NCBI GenBank assembly: GCA_018269075.1
Contig: JAFDVJ010000036.1
Coordinates: forward strand, 1 to 61,439
Origin: Acidobacteriota bacterium
GTDB lineage: Bacteria; Acidobacteriota; Blastocatellia; Pyrinomonadales; Pyrinomonadaceae
DNA length: 61,439 bases
Reading direction: 5' to 3'
The notes under the pieces were generated by a model. The model searched no databases, was not told where the DNA came from, and worked only from the letters and a program-made list of their open reading frames with translations. Shown here one piece after another: positions 27,508 to 41,070 of this stretch. Both the position numbers and the translations under genes were made by a program. The stretch's first letter is position 1, and every line of letters begins with the position of its first letter.

Positions 27508-28278
27508 TTAATAGACGGTCGTCACGCGGCGCTTGCCGCTTGACGGGTTTTCGTCGAGCAATACTCTGACGCCGAAGACGTTTTCGAGATTGTCTTCGGT
27601 CAAAACTTCGGCCGGCGTGCCCTGCGCGGCGAGCGCGCCGTTTTTCAGGAGAAGAATCTCGTCCGCGAATTCCGAGGCGAGATTGAGATCGTGCGTGATC
27701 AGGACGGCCGCCGATTCGCAGGTCGCACAGCGCTCGCGGATCAGCCGGAACATCAGCGCCTGATGCGCGAGATCGAGGTTCGCCGTCGGCTCGTCGAGCA
27801 GCAGAACGCGCGCGCCGGTCGCGAGCGCCCGGGCGAGCACGACGCGCTGGCGCTCGCCGCCCGACAGACGGTTCATCTGCCGCGCTTCATAGCCCGCGAG
27901 ATCGCACCGCGTCAGACAGTCGGCGGCGATCTCCAGATCGTTCGCGGTTTCCCAGCCGAAACCGGCGGCGTGCGCGAACCGGCCGGCGAGGACGAATTCG
28001 AGCACCGAAACGGGAAACTTCGTCTCCGCTTCCTGCGCGATGACGGCGATCCGCTGCGCGATCTCGCGGCGCGAATATTCGCTCAGATCCTTATCGCCCA
28101 GAAAAATCGAGCCCTTCGCGAGCGGCAGCCCGCCGTTCAGCGATTTCAGCAGCGTCGTCTTGCCCGCGCCGTTCGCGCCGAGCAGCGCGATGATCTTGCC
28201 CGCTTCGAGCCGCAAGGACACGTCGCGGACGACCGCGAAGTCGCCGTAATTGATCGAGATGTTGCGAGCTTTGAGCAT
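27508..28278 (-). CDS. btuD: ABC transporter ATP-binding protein, cobalamin type
   Basis: 256-residue ATPase of the FecE/BtuD group. Walker A GANGAGKTT near residue 35, Q loop VIAQEAE, signature LSGGERQRV, Walker B VLLLDEPTAN, and switch His in LITHDLNLA. It would power import by the BtuC permease. It lies downstream of btuC on the same strand; the 99-bp gap holds a GCGAAGGC word hairpin instead of the usual tight spacing. The assignment to cobalamin rather than iron-siderophore rests on the riboswitches before btuF and btuB. Confidence 0.93.
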   Translation of the reverse strand: MLKARNISINYGDFAVVRDVSLRLEAGKIIALLGANGAGKTTLLKSLNGGLPLAKGSIFLGDKDLSEYSRREIAQRIAVIAQEAETKFPVSVLEFVLAGRFAHAAGFGWETANDLEIAADCLTRCDLAGYEARQMNRLSGGERQRVVLARALATGARVLLLDEPTANLDLAHQALMFRLIRERCATCESAAVLITHDLNLASEFADEILLLKNGALAAQGTPAEVLTEDNLENVFGVRVLLDENPSSGKRRVTTVY

Positions 28279-28286
28279 TTATTTCT

Positions 28287-28382
28287 TTAACGCGAAGGCG
28301 CGAAGGCGCGAAGACGCGAAGTTTTTTATAATTTTTTTCTAACGCTCTTTGCGTCCTGGCGCCCTGGCGTCTTCGCGTTAAT
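28287..28382. repeat. GCGAAGGC octamer word hairpin between btuC and btuD
   Basis: Left arm TTAACGCGAAGGCGCGAAGG (28287-28321), imperfect complement at 28352-28382. The TAA stop codon of btuC (28378-28380) is part of the right arm. The same word family is at 45541-45574 and 45660-45695. Confidence 0.8.
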
Positions 28383-29355
28383 TCCTCCGCAAAAGCCAGA
28401 TGAACAGCGGCGCGCCGATCAGCGCGGTGATCGCGCCGACGGGCAGCTCGCGCGGGGCGATCGCGATCCGCGCGAGTGTGTCGGCGGCGACGACGAAGAT
28501 CGCGCCGGCGACGGCCGAAAACGGGACGACGAAACGGTTGTCGCTGCCGGTCAGCAGCCGGATCAGATGCGGCACGATCAGGCCGACGTAGCCGACCGAG
28601 CCGCTCGCCGCGACGGAGCTGCCGACGAGCAGGCCGGTCGTCGCGAAAACGATCAGGCGGACGCGTTTGACCTCGACGCCGAAATCGAACGCGTCGCGCT
28701 CGCCGATCATCAGCAGATTGAGCGCGCGCGCCTGCGAGCTTAAGACGACGGTTCCGGCGACGGCGGCCGCGAGCGTCAGGTAAACGCCGCCGCGCGTCGC
28801 CTGCGAGAGATCGCCGAGCAGCCAGAACGTGAAGCTCCGCAGTTTGGCCGCGTCGATGAGCGACGTCAGCAGGACGATCACCGACGAGAGAAACGTCGTC
28901 ACGATGACGCCCGACAAAACCAGCCGCTCGACGTTCATCCCGGCGCGCGATTGCGCCATCCGGTAGACCGCGAAGAGCGCCGCGCCGGCGCCCGCGAAGG
29001 CGAGTAAGGGCCGCGCCCATTCCGTTTGCGCGAAGATCGTGAACGCGAGCATCGTGCCCAATGCCGCGCCGTTCGAGACGCCGAGCAGATACGGCTCGGC
29101 GAGCGGATTTCTCAATAAAGCCTGAAGTCCCGCGCCGGCGACCGCGAGGCTCGCGCCGACGCACGCGGCGAGCAGGACGCGCGGCAGCCGGATGTCGTAA
29201 AGAATCGTCGCCTGCGCGTCCGAAAGATCGAAAAACGCGAGCTTTTCGCTGCCGAGACAGACGGCCGCCGCGAGCACGACGCCGAGCAGGACGACGAGCC
29301 CGGCGCCGAAGCGCATTCCCTTTCGGAAGCTGGTGTTTGACGGCGGCGCGGTCAC
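28378..29355 (-). CDS. btuC: ABC transporter permease, cobalamin type
   Basis: 325 residues, FecCD/BtuC family with about ten membrane helices. Typical blocks: IRLPRVLLAACVGASLAVAG near residue 55, ALLRNPLAEPYLLGVSNGAA, and SVGYVGLIVPHLIRLLTG which carries the coupling-helix region, then IAPRELPVGAITALIGAPLF near the C-terminus. It forms the membrane channel for the corrinoid delivered by BtuF. The start overlaps the btuF stop (ATGA), so the two are translationally coupled. Its final Asn codon is followed by a TAA that belongs to a word repeat. Confidence 0.95.
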   Translation of the reverse strand: MTAPPSNTSFRKGMRFGAGLVVLLGVVLAAAVCLGSEKLAFFDLSDAQATILYDIRLPRVLLAACVGASLAVAGAGLQALLRNPLAEPYLLGVSNGAALGTMLAFTIFAQTEWARPLLAFAGAGAALFAVYRMAQSRAGMNVERLVLSGVIVTTFLSSVIVLLTSLIDAAKLRSFTFWLLGDLSQATRGGVYLTLAAAVAGTVVLSSQARALNLLMIGERDAFDFGVEVKRVRLIVFATTGLLVGSSVAASGSVGYVGLIVPHLIRLLTGSDNRFVVPFSAVAGAIFVVAADTLARIAIAPRELPVGAITALIGAPLFIWLLRRN

Positions 29356-30275
29356 GGATGCAGATTCTCGGCGAGCTGTTCGAGCGCGGTCACGAGCCGC
29401 GGGCCCGGCCGCGACAGGATGTCGGCGTCGATCTTGAAGATTTTTTTGTTTTTGACGGCCGGCGAGTTTTTGAAGACCTCGTTCGGCTCCAAATTGTCGG
29501 GGCTTTCCGAAAGCACGATCGCCTCGGGATTGAGGGCGAGCGCGGTCTCCTTGCTGATCTTCGGATAGGCGGTCGCGACGTCTTTGGTCACCGACGCGCC
29601 GCCCGCGCGTTCGACGAGCGCGGTCAGAAACGAATCTTTGCCGATCGTAAAAAGCGGCTCTTTCGAGATCTGGACGAAGGTTTTGACTTTCGGTTTGTCG
29701 CGGACCGTTTCGTCGACGGCGACGATCCGTTCCTGTAATTCATTGAGCAGGACGGTCGACCGTTCGAGCGTCCCGAAGATGTCGCCGAGCTGCCGCAGGT
29801 TGGTCAGCACGTCGTCGAGATTTTTCGGGTCGGCGACGAAGACCGTGATGCCGGCGGCTTCGAGCGTTTTGGTAAATGTTTCGAGCTGCGAGGCGGTCGA
29901 GATAAAAACGATCTGCGGCTTCAGGGCGATGATCGTCTCCATATTCGGGTTCATCGTGTCGCCGACCTTCGCGATCTTCCGGGCTTCTTCCGGGTAGTTG
30001 CAGAAGGTCGTAACGCCGACGAGCCGGTCGCCCGCGCCGACGGCGAAGATGTTTTCGGTCAGGTTCGGCGCTAAGGAAACGACCCGCTCGACCTTCTCGG
30101 GAATCTTCAGCTTGCGCCCGAGATCGTCGGCGATGTCGCGCATCTGACCGCTCGCCGGCGCGCTCTGATTGCCGCTGCGGCAGCCCGCCGGCAGCAGCGC
30201 GCCGAACAGCAGCAGCAGCAGCGCCAGTTTCCCGCAAAAATATAACTTCCCGCTTTTTCGTCGATTCTTAACCAT
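29352..30275 (-). CDS. btuF: Cobalamin-binding ABC substrate-binding lipoprotein
   Basis: About 307 residues from the ATG at 30275; a GTG 17 codons upstream is also open, but that segment folds into the terminator-like stem. Lipoprotein signal LALLLLLFGALLPAGC with lipobox LPAGC. The mature part is a class III (helical backbone) binding protein: ERVVSLAPNLTENIFAVGAG, VVGVTTFCNYPEEA-type loop, ALKPQIVFISTASQ, then the second lobe with KVKTFVQISKEPLFTIGKDSF and PAVKNKKIF, and RPGPRLVTALEQLA at the end. It delivers corrinoid to BtuC. Expression is controlled by the riboswitch at 30405-30600. Confidence 0.93.
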   Translation of the reverse strand: MVKNRRKSGKLYFCGKLALLLLLFGALLPAGCRSGNQSAPASGQMRDIADDLGRKLKIPEKVERVVSLAPNLTENIFAVGAGDRLVGVTTFCNYPEEARKIAKVGDTMNPNMETIIALKPQIVFISTASQLETFTKTLEAAGITVFVADPKNLDDVLTNLRQLGDIFGTLERSTVLLNELQERIVAVDETVRDKPKVKTFVQISKEPLFTIGKDSFLTALVERAGGASVTKDVATAYPKISKETALALNPEAIVLSESPDNLEPNEVFKNSPAVKNKKIFKIDADILSRPGPRLVTALEQLAENLHP

Positions 30276-30331
30276 AAAAAAAATCCCGTCCGATTCGTCT
30301 CTCGAAATTCGCAGGACGAACCGCACAGGAC
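30276..30331 (-). terminator. Terminator-like expression platform before btuF
   Basis: On the - strand GTCC and GGTTCGTC pair with GACGAATC and GGAC, followed by GGGA and eight T, and then immediately the btuF ATG. A ligand-controlled transcription terminator, or a stem hiding the Shine-Dalgarno, fits this position. Confidence 0.65.
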
Positions 30332-30404
30332 TTTTTTTACTTTAGAAGGAGAAAACAAAAATGACCTTGCCGAAGCCGACCGTCTTGACGCGAGACGATT
30401 GTGG

Positions 30405-30600
30405 CTAAAAAACTTCGGGCAGGTTCTTTGACTTACGTCGATTTCGGATTTCGGATTTCGGATTTCGGATTGGCTTAAAGTGCGATTTTCCACTTCAACC
30501 AATCCGAAATCCGAAATCCGAAATCCGAAATCGCCCTCACAATGGCGCGACCGTGCGGGATTCTCACCCGACTTCCCCTTTTTGCCGCCGGCGCCCGAAG
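30405..30600 (-). promoter_or_regulatory. Cobalamin riboswitch upstream of btuFCD, with heptamer hairpin inside
   Basis: On the - strand: GGGGAAGTCGGGTGAGAATC and CCGCACGGTCGCGCC (30543-30578), TTGTGAGGGC, and the B12 box TAAGTCAAAGAACCTGCCCG near 30415-30435. Between the core and the B12 box lies a hairpin of two complementary heptamer arrays (30499-30532 and 30440-30473) with a small inner stem, the same arrangement as in the btuB riboswitch. The P1 closing stem is probably formed by the flanking GC-rich sequence up to about 30610. Confidence 0.9.
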
Positions 30601-30737
30601 GCGGCCGGCGAACCGAAGCGTTTTAGTTTTTTGAAAGAACGACTCCGGTCATCGGCTGGAATTCCGGAGAGTGAAAGGCAAGTTATCACGCTTTGCCGGA
30701 CGATGTCAAAGATATTTCGAGTTTGACGCCAAACGGC

Positions 30738-30766
30738 TTGAAATTTTCGAATGATAAATCTATTGT
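30738..30766 (+). promoter_or_regulatory. Candidate sigma70-type promoter for glgC
   Basis: TTGAAA (30738-30743), 17-bp spacer, TATTGT (30761-30766), about 60 bp before the glgC start and directed away from the btu operon. Confidence 0.5.
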
Positions 30767-30825
30767 AGAACCAGAAGTTATCGCAGTATGAGCCAGGGCC
30801 AGTGAATTATTTACCAATAAATTTT

Positions 30826-32121
30826 ATGTCTCAATACGAAAATGTCGTGGCTGTGATCTTAGGCGGCGGAGCGGGCACGAGATTGTTTCCCTTGACCAAG
30901 GAACGGGCGAAACCCGCGGTTCCGCTCGGCGGCAAGTATCGATTGATCGACGTTCCGGTTTCGAACTGCATCAATTCGGGCATCACCCAGATTTTCGTCC
31001 TGACGCAGTTCAATTCCGCCTCGCTGAACCGCCACATCGCGCGCACTTATCGTTTTTCATCCTTTTCGACCGGCTTCGTCGAGGTGCTCGCGGCCGAACA
31101 GCGGATCGACAGCCCGGAATGGTTTCAGGGCACGGCCGACGCCGTCCGGCAGATGATCCCGCACATCCGCGACTGGCGCATCAACACCGTCCTGATCCTC
31201 TCGGGCGATCATCTTTACCGGATGGACTACCGGCGCTTCCTGCGGCGGCATTTCGAGACCGACGCCGACGTCACGGTTTCGGTGATCCCGTGCCGGCCGG
31301 ACGAGGCCGAGGGCTTCGGGCTGCTGAAGGCCGACGAGGACGGCCGGATCGTCGAATTCAAGGAAAAGCCGAAGGGCGAAGCGCTCGAATCGATGCGCGT
31401 CGACACGACGAAATTCGGTCTCTCCGCGGAAGAGAGCGAGCGGCGGCCGTTTCTCGCGTCGATGGGCATTTACGTTTTCAATTACGAGCGGCTGATCGAG
31501 TTTCTGAACGAAGACGAAAAGCGGTACGATTTCGGCAAGGAGATCATCCCGTCGGCGATCGAGAAATACAACGTGCAGGCGCATCTTTACCGGAACTACT
31601 GGGAAGACATCGGAACGATCCGCGCCTTTTACGAGGCGAACCTCGATCTCGCGTCGCCGCTGCCGAAGTTCAATTTCTTCGACACCGAAGCGCCGATCTA
31701 CACGCGCTCGCGGTATCTGCCGCCGTCAAAGGTCCAGAGCTGCGACATCGACACCTCGATGATCTCGGAAGGCTGCATTTTGAACGGCGTTTACGCGCGC
31801 AACTCGATCTTCGGTCTGCGCTCGCGCGTCGACTCGGGCACGCGCGTCGAGAATTCGATCCTGATGGGCTCGGATTATTACGAATCGATCGAGGAGATTC
31901 AGAAAAATATGAATCTCGGCATCCCGCCCGTCGGCATCGGCCGCAACACGCTCATCCGCCGCGCGATCGTCGACAAAAACACGCGGATCGGCAGCAACGT
32001 CCAGCTCGTCAACCACAACAACGTCGAGACGGCCGACGGCGAAAACGGCTGCTATTACATCCGCGAAGGCATCATCATCGTCCCGAAAAACGCGATCATC
32101 AACGACGGCACGGTGATTTAG
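30826..32121 (+). CDS. glgC: Glucose-1-phosphate adenylyltransferase (ADP-glucose pyrophosphorylase)
   Basis: Makes ADP-glucose from ATP and glucose-1-phosphate for glycogen synthesis. About 431 residues from the ATG at 30826; a GTG eight codons upstream (30802) is also possible and neither has a strong ribosome-binding site. Motifs: [75 protein letters not shown], and a left-handed beta-helix C-terminus. It resembles the plant/cyanobacterial form (the [14 protein letters not shown] segment and [13 protein letters not shown] near the end). Followed by a 38-bp palindrome. Confidence 0.96.
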   Translation: MSQYENVVAVILGGGAGTRLFPLTKERAKPAVPLGGKYRLIDVPVSNCINSGITQIFVLTQFNSASLNRHIARTYRFSSFSTGFVEVLAAEQRIDSPEWFQGTADAVRQMIPHIRDWRINTVLILSGDHLYRMDYRRFLRRHFETDADVTVSVIPCRPDEAEGFGLLKADEDGRIVEFKEKPKGEALESMRVDTTKFGLSAEESERRPFLASMGIYVFNYERLIEFLNEDEKRYDFGKEIIPSAIEKYNVQAHLYRNYWEDIGTIRAFYEANLDLASPLPKFNFFDTEAPIYTRSRYLPPSKVQSCDIDTSMISEGCILNGVYARNSIFGLRSRVDSGTRVENSILMGSDYYESIEEIQKNMNLGIPPVGIGRNTLIRRAIVDKNTRIGSNVQLVNHNNVETADGENGCYYIREGIIIVPKNAIINDGTVI

Positions 32122-32143
32122 ACAGATCGATTTTTTCTTCGGG

Positions 32144-32186
32144 AATCAGGCGGCGTTCGATCGATCGAACGCCGCCTGATTTTCGT
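32144..32186 (+). terminator. 38-bp perfect palindrome after glgC
   Basis: AATCAGGCGGCGTTCGATC and its exact complement with no loop bases (32144-32181), followed by a short T-rich tract. Probable terminator. Confidence 0.75.
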
Positions 32187-32385
32187 TTCGGCGGACCGGA
32201 TTTCAAAAGATCGTCGCCCGCCCGGAAAATCGCCGCGAAACCGTCCCGGCAATAAATTGACTTTTCCCGGTAAAGCCGTCATATTTGTTCAGAAGGTTGT
32301 ACCGCACTTGTAACACGAAATTTCCCCCAATAAATTAGTCTTTATTTTTGCAAATTTATACTAACCACAAAGGAGAAGAACAAGC

Positions 32386-33778
<1,393 letters not shown>

Positions 33779-33780
<2 letters not shown>

Positions 33781-33995
33781 TTGCGGATTTCGGATTTCGG
33801 ATTTCGGATTGGTTTCGGCTTTAGGACAGCACCTTTCGATTTCGAAACGAGAATAATTCGACACCTTAAAACCGGAAAGAGGCTTTGCCGCGCAAAGCCT
33901 CTTTTCTTTTCCGCATATTTAAACTCGTCCCGACTCCAACCGCCATCCGTCGCCCCGAACCAATCCGAAATCCGAAATCCGAAATCCGCAATCCA
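33779..33995. repeat. Paired heptamer arrays flanking a terminator
   Basis: Array 33779-33812 starts at the nuclease stop (TGATTGCGGATTTCGG) and the complementary array 33960-33995 sits beside the stop of the convergent VWA gene. Each is in the same orientation relative to its own gene. The 33813-33959 interior has a separate hairpin. Confidence 0.9.
33876..33912. terminator. Hairpin with T tract between convergent genes
   Basis: AAAGAGGCTTTGC pairs with GCAAAGCCTCTTT, followed by TCTTTTCC. Good intrinsic terminator for the nuclease gene. Confidence 0.75.
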
Positions 33996-33998
33996 AAG

Positions 33999-35192
33999 TC
34001 ATTTTTCTGCTTTCTTCTTCGTCGTGTAGCCGTCGCGGGCCTTGACGATGATGCCTTTGCGTTCGGTGCGGACCTTGATCTTATGCTTCATTCCGGGGTT
34101 CGAATTCTTCGGGTAGAAGCCGAGGCTGTAGTAGGCGCGAAGCTCCGTCGCGATGAACGAAAAGGCGTTCGCCAGATTGTCGAGCGTGCTCGCCTTGTAG
34201 AGCCGCCCGCCGGTCCGGTTGGCCATCTCGTTCAGATATTCGTCGGCTTTGCGGTATTCCTCGGCCGTCGTGCCCTTGGCGTCGGCGGTGCCGATCCCGC
34301 TCGTCGGCAGCGGAAACGGGAGCGGGCTTTTCTGCTGCGGCGGGATCGTGCCCGGCAGCGGGATCTGCTGCGTGACCGGCTTGTTGATCATCTCCTGCAC
34401 TTCCTTGTAGGTGTCGTACTCGATCGGATAGATCAGCGCGTCGAGCTCCATCGCGTCGTTGAGGTTGAAGGTGTCGTTCGACTTCGTGCTGCTCGTATCG
34501 ACGCCGTCGGAAAACAGGACGATCGCCTTGCGGCCCGAGATCTTCTTGAGCTTCTGATTGATGACGAGATCCATCGCGTCGTAGAGGCTCGTCCCGAACG
34601 AGATCTTCGTCCGGCGGATCGCCTCCTGCAGAACCTTGCGGTCGTTCGTCGGACCGCACTGGATGTAAACGTCCTGATCGAACGAGACGACCATCACGCG
34701 GTCGCTCGGCCGCAGCTGGTTGATGAAGGCGAGCGCCGCTTTCTGGATCTCCTCGGCCTTGAATTTCGCCGAATAGCTCATATCGAGGACGAGCGCGACC
34801 GTGAACGGCTGCTGCTCGTTCGAAAAATAGGCGACCTCCTGTTCGACGCCGTCTTCAAAGACCTTGAAATCCTCCTTCGTCAGCCCGCCGATGAAGCGGC
34901 CGTCGCGGTCGACGACCTTGACCGGGATCGAGACCAGATCGGTGTCGACCGTGATCACCTCGGAATCGTCGGTTTCCGCCGGTTCGTCCGTGCCCGTCGA
35001 ATTCTGCGAGACCGCGCCGCCGTTCGTCGACGAGGTTTCGGTCGCCGGCGGCGTCGGCGTCGGCGTCGGCGCGGGCCGCTGATTGGCTTTTTTGACCGCG
35101 TCGCTCGGCGCGGGCTTCCGCGCCTGCCCGAAATTCATCTCGAAACACAGACAAATCAACGCCAATGAGAACAGGACCGCGACTTTTTTCAT
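33999..35192 (-). CDS. Exported VWFA-related protein (acidobacterial type), copy 1
   Basis: About 397 residues from the ATG at 35192 (GAGGTGCACC before it). Signal peptide MKKVAVLFSLALICLCF, a low-complexity Pro/Thr linker, then the acidobacterial VWFA-related pattern: VITVDTDLVSIPVKVVDRDG, FIGGLTKEDFKVFEDGVEQ, and the VWA core LVLDMSYSAKFKAEEIQ with the DxSxS metal site, VVLFSDGVDTSS, and at the end ELRAYYSLGFYPKN and VRTERKGIIVKARDGY. Secreted or surface-exposed; a protein-binding role is likely, the partner unknown. A paralogue lies at 39469 on the far side of the beta-propeller gene. Its stop is followed a few bases later by a heptamer array. Confidence 0.92.
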   Translation of the reverse strand: MKKVAVLFSLALICLCFEMNFGQARKPAPSDAVKKANQRPAPTPTPTPPATETSSTNGGAVSQNSTGTDEPAETDDSEVITVDTDLVSIPVKVVDRDGRFIGGLTKEDFKVFEDGVEQEVAYFSNEQQPFTVALVLDMSYSAKFKAEEIQKAALAFINQLRPSDRVMVVSFDQDVYIQCGPTNDRKVLQEAIRRTKISFGTSLYDAMDLVINQKLKKISGRKAIVLFSDGVDTSSTKSNDTFNLNDAMELDALIYPIEYDTYKEVQEMINKPVTQQIPLPGTIPPQQKSPLPFPLPTSGIGTADAKGTTAEEYRKADEYLNEMANRTGGRLYKASTLDNLANAFSFIATELRAYYSLGFYPKNSNPGMKHKIKVRTERKGIIVKARDGYTTKKKAEK

Positions 35193-35601
35193 GGTGCACC
35201 TCGAAGCTAGATTGTAAGATGCGGCAACGACAAAGAAAAGATGCAATGAGGGAAAGTAATTAAACGTGAAAAAATTGAATATCGAAGAACCCGTGGAAAT
35301 GCGAAGGGCTTGGCGCGTTCTCGCAGTTTTTCGAGTTTTTTTCCGATGCTGTCATTTCCGCCGCCACCGCCGGCAGGACCGAGCTTTGAGTTTTTTTTCG
35401 AACGATGTAAGATAAGACCACCCCAACGGCATGCCGTTTCTTGCCGACCCGATCCCAGTATTAAAGCCAAAACAGACCCCGGTCGGACGGTCGGGATTAA
35501 CGCAGATTTACTGTCCACAGCCTTAATCCGAATCGAGATTCATTCATCGAGATCGCCGTTCCGACACGTTTCAAACTTTTTGCAGGAGAGCATACCGAGT
35601 T
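35193..35601. other. Divergent intergenic region, promoters expected
   Basis: Between two divergent genes for exported proteins. No reading frame is supported. It contains a 14-bp palindrome (AACGGCATGCCGTT, 35425-35438), a possible operator, and GGAGAG upstream of the right-hand gene. Confidence 0.5.
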
Positions 35602-39279
<3,678 letters not shown>

Positions 39280-39300
39280 CGATTGATCGCCGTCATAAAC

Positions 39301-39336
39301 AAAAGGGAAAAGGCCCGCGCCTTTTCCCTTTTTTTA
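39301..39336 (+). terminator. Intrinsic terminator after the propeller gene
   Basis: AAAAGGGAAAAGGC and its complement with a 4-nt loop, followed by seven T. Strong terminator 20 bp after the stop. Confidence 0.9.
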
Positions 39337-39432
39337 ATTGTTTTTCACCGTTTCGAATAAACAACCGGGTCTTAAAATCTCTCGCCCGATTTTGTTAATC
39401 GCCCCGGTAAAACAAGTTATGTGCATTTCGAG

Positions 39433-39466
39433 CAATCCGAAATCCGAAATCCGAAATCCGAAATCG
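39433..39466 (-). repeat. Heptamer array just after a stop codon
   Basis: Four to five units on the - strand, four bases after the TGA of the second VWA gene (TGAGGCGATTTCGG), ending in ATTGC. Confidence 0.88.
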
Positions 39467-39468
39467 CC

Positions 39469-40695
39469 TCATTTTCCCGCGAGATTCGAATTGTTCGCGC
39501 CGACGATGTAGCTCGTCTTCGCGCGGACGACGAGGTTCGGGCGCATCACGCGGACGCGAATCTGTTTGCGGTCGCCCGGCTTGCCGGGACTCTCCGGGTA
39601 ATAACCGATCGAATACTGCCGGCGCAGCTCTTCGGCGATGCCCGAAAAGGCCGCGTTCAGATCGTTGCGCGCCTCGAAATTGCGGCCGCCCGAATAGCGC
39701 GCGAGATCTTCGAGATAACGGCGGCCCGTCTCGTATTCGGCGTTCGTCGAGCCCGACCGACCGCCGCCGCGGCCGATCTGGACGTTGCCGCCGCTGAGGA
39801 TGGTTCCGAGAATCGCGCCCCAGCCGCCGCCGCTGCGGCGCGGGTAACGCGTCGGGCTATTGCCGCCGCCGCCCCAGCCGCCGTTCATATCGTCCTGCGT
39901 GTCGTAGCGGACCGGATAAAAAAGCGCTTCGGCCTCTTCGACCTGCCGTATCGTGCTCTGATAATTCGAGCGCTTCGACGTCGTATCGACGCCGTCGGTG
40001 AACAGAACCACCGCCTTGCGGCCCTGAATCTGCTTTAACTGCCGGTCGATCACGAAATCGACCGCCTCGTAAAGGCCGGTGCCGTCGCCGAACTCGGATT
40101 CGCGGATCGCGTTCTGCAAAACGCGCCGGTCGTTCGTCACCGGGCTCAGGATATGCACTTTTTCGTCGAACGCGATCACCTGCACCTTGTCGTCGCGCCG
40201 CAATTGGTTGACGAACGCGATCGCCGCGTCCTGGATCTCGTCGATCTTGAATTTCGTCGACGGGCTGACGTCGATCATTAAAATAACCGTGAACGGCTGT
40301 TCGACCGATTGGAAATACTCGACCTTCTGCGCGACGCCGTTTTCGAAGATCTGAAAGTCCTTTTGCTGAAGACCGGAGATAAAGCGGCCGTCGCGGTCGA
40401 GCACCGAGACGGGCATCGTCACGAGATTCGTCTCGACGCGGATCACTTCGTCGTCGGCTTCGACCGTTTCCTCGGTTTCGACCGGCGGCGTCGGCTGCGT
40501 CGTCGGATTGGTCTTGCCGCCCTGCAGGACGGGCGCGCGTCTTTCGGTCGGGATCGAATTCGTGTCGCCCTTGATCGTCGGCGGCGCGGTCGTGTTGTCG
40601 GTCACGACGACGCGCGGCCGCGAACGGTTCGACTGGGCCGCGACCGTGACGGTCAATAATCCGAGACAGGCCAGCACCAACGCAATTTTCTTCAT
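39469..40695 (-). CDS. Exported VWFA-related protein (acidobacterial type), copy 2
   Basis: About 408 residues from the ATG at 40695 (GGAG upstream). Signal peptide MKKIALVLACLGLLTVTVAA. Same plan as copy 1: Pro/Thr linker, VIRVETNLVTMPVSVLDRDG, FISGLQQKDFQIFENGVAQ, VWA core MIDVSPSTKFKIDEIQDA with a DxSxS metal site, VVLFTDGVDTTSKRS. It carries a Gly/Arg-rich insert not present in copy 1 (GGWGGGGNSPTRYPRRSGGG and a following GRGGGRSGS). The end EELRRQYSIGYYPESPGK and IRVRVMRPNLVVRAKTSY matches copy 1. Probably arose by duplication around the propeller gene. Confidence 0.92.
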   Translation of the reverse strand: MKKIALVLACLGLLTVTVAAQSNRSRPRVVVTDNTTAPPTIKGDTNSIPTERRAPVLQGGKTNPTTQPTPPVETEETVEADDEVIRVETNLVTMPVSVLDRDGRFISGLQQKDFQIFENGVAQKVEYFQSVEQPFTVILMIDVSPSTKFKIDEIQDAAIAFVNQLRRDDKVQVIAFDEKVHILSPVTNDRRVLQNAIRESEFGDGTGLYEAVDFVIDRQLKQIQGRKAVVLFTDGVDTTSKRSNYQSTIRQVEEAEALFYPVRYDTQDDMNGGWGGGGNSPTRYPRRSGGGWGAILGTILSGGNVQIGRGGGRSGSTNAEYETGRRYLEDLARYSGGRNFEARNDLNAAFSGIAEELRRQYSIGYYPESPGKPGDRKQIRVRVMRPNLVVRAKTSYIVGANNSNLAGK

Positions 40696-40814
40696 CGCTT
40701 TACTCTCCACAGGCAGAAATTGTCCCCTTTTTAGTGCGAAAACGCTCAATTATGATTGCGTACCGTTTATTTTAGATGTCTTTTATTTTTCGGCAAGTCC
40801 GATTGTGAGAGTTT

Positions 40815-41070
40815 TTTTTCGGGAGTCTGAAGTCCTGAGTCTGAAGTCTTGAGTCCTCGTCAGCGGCGAACGCCTTTCGCGGCGGCCGCATCATTATTTT
40901 TCGCGGTGACAAAATTATTTGGAAATACCTTTCGGAATAGATGAGAGATGATAGATGACAGATGACAGATTTATTGATTTTTCATCTATCATCTCCGATC
41001 TGTCATCTGTCATCTATTCCGAAGTTTTCGCTTTTTTAAGACTTAAGACTGAGGACTCAAGACTTTGAGC
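40815..41070. repeat. Two nested word hairpins (AGTCTTGAGTCC and GACAGATGACAGAT)
   Basis: The outer arms repeat GAGTCTGAAGTCTTGAG-type words (40822-40857 and 41035-41066). The inner arms repeat GATAGATGACAGATGACAG (40941-40970) and the complement (40983-41019). The right outer arm runs into the hydrolase gene and encodes its last residues. Confidence 0.85.
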
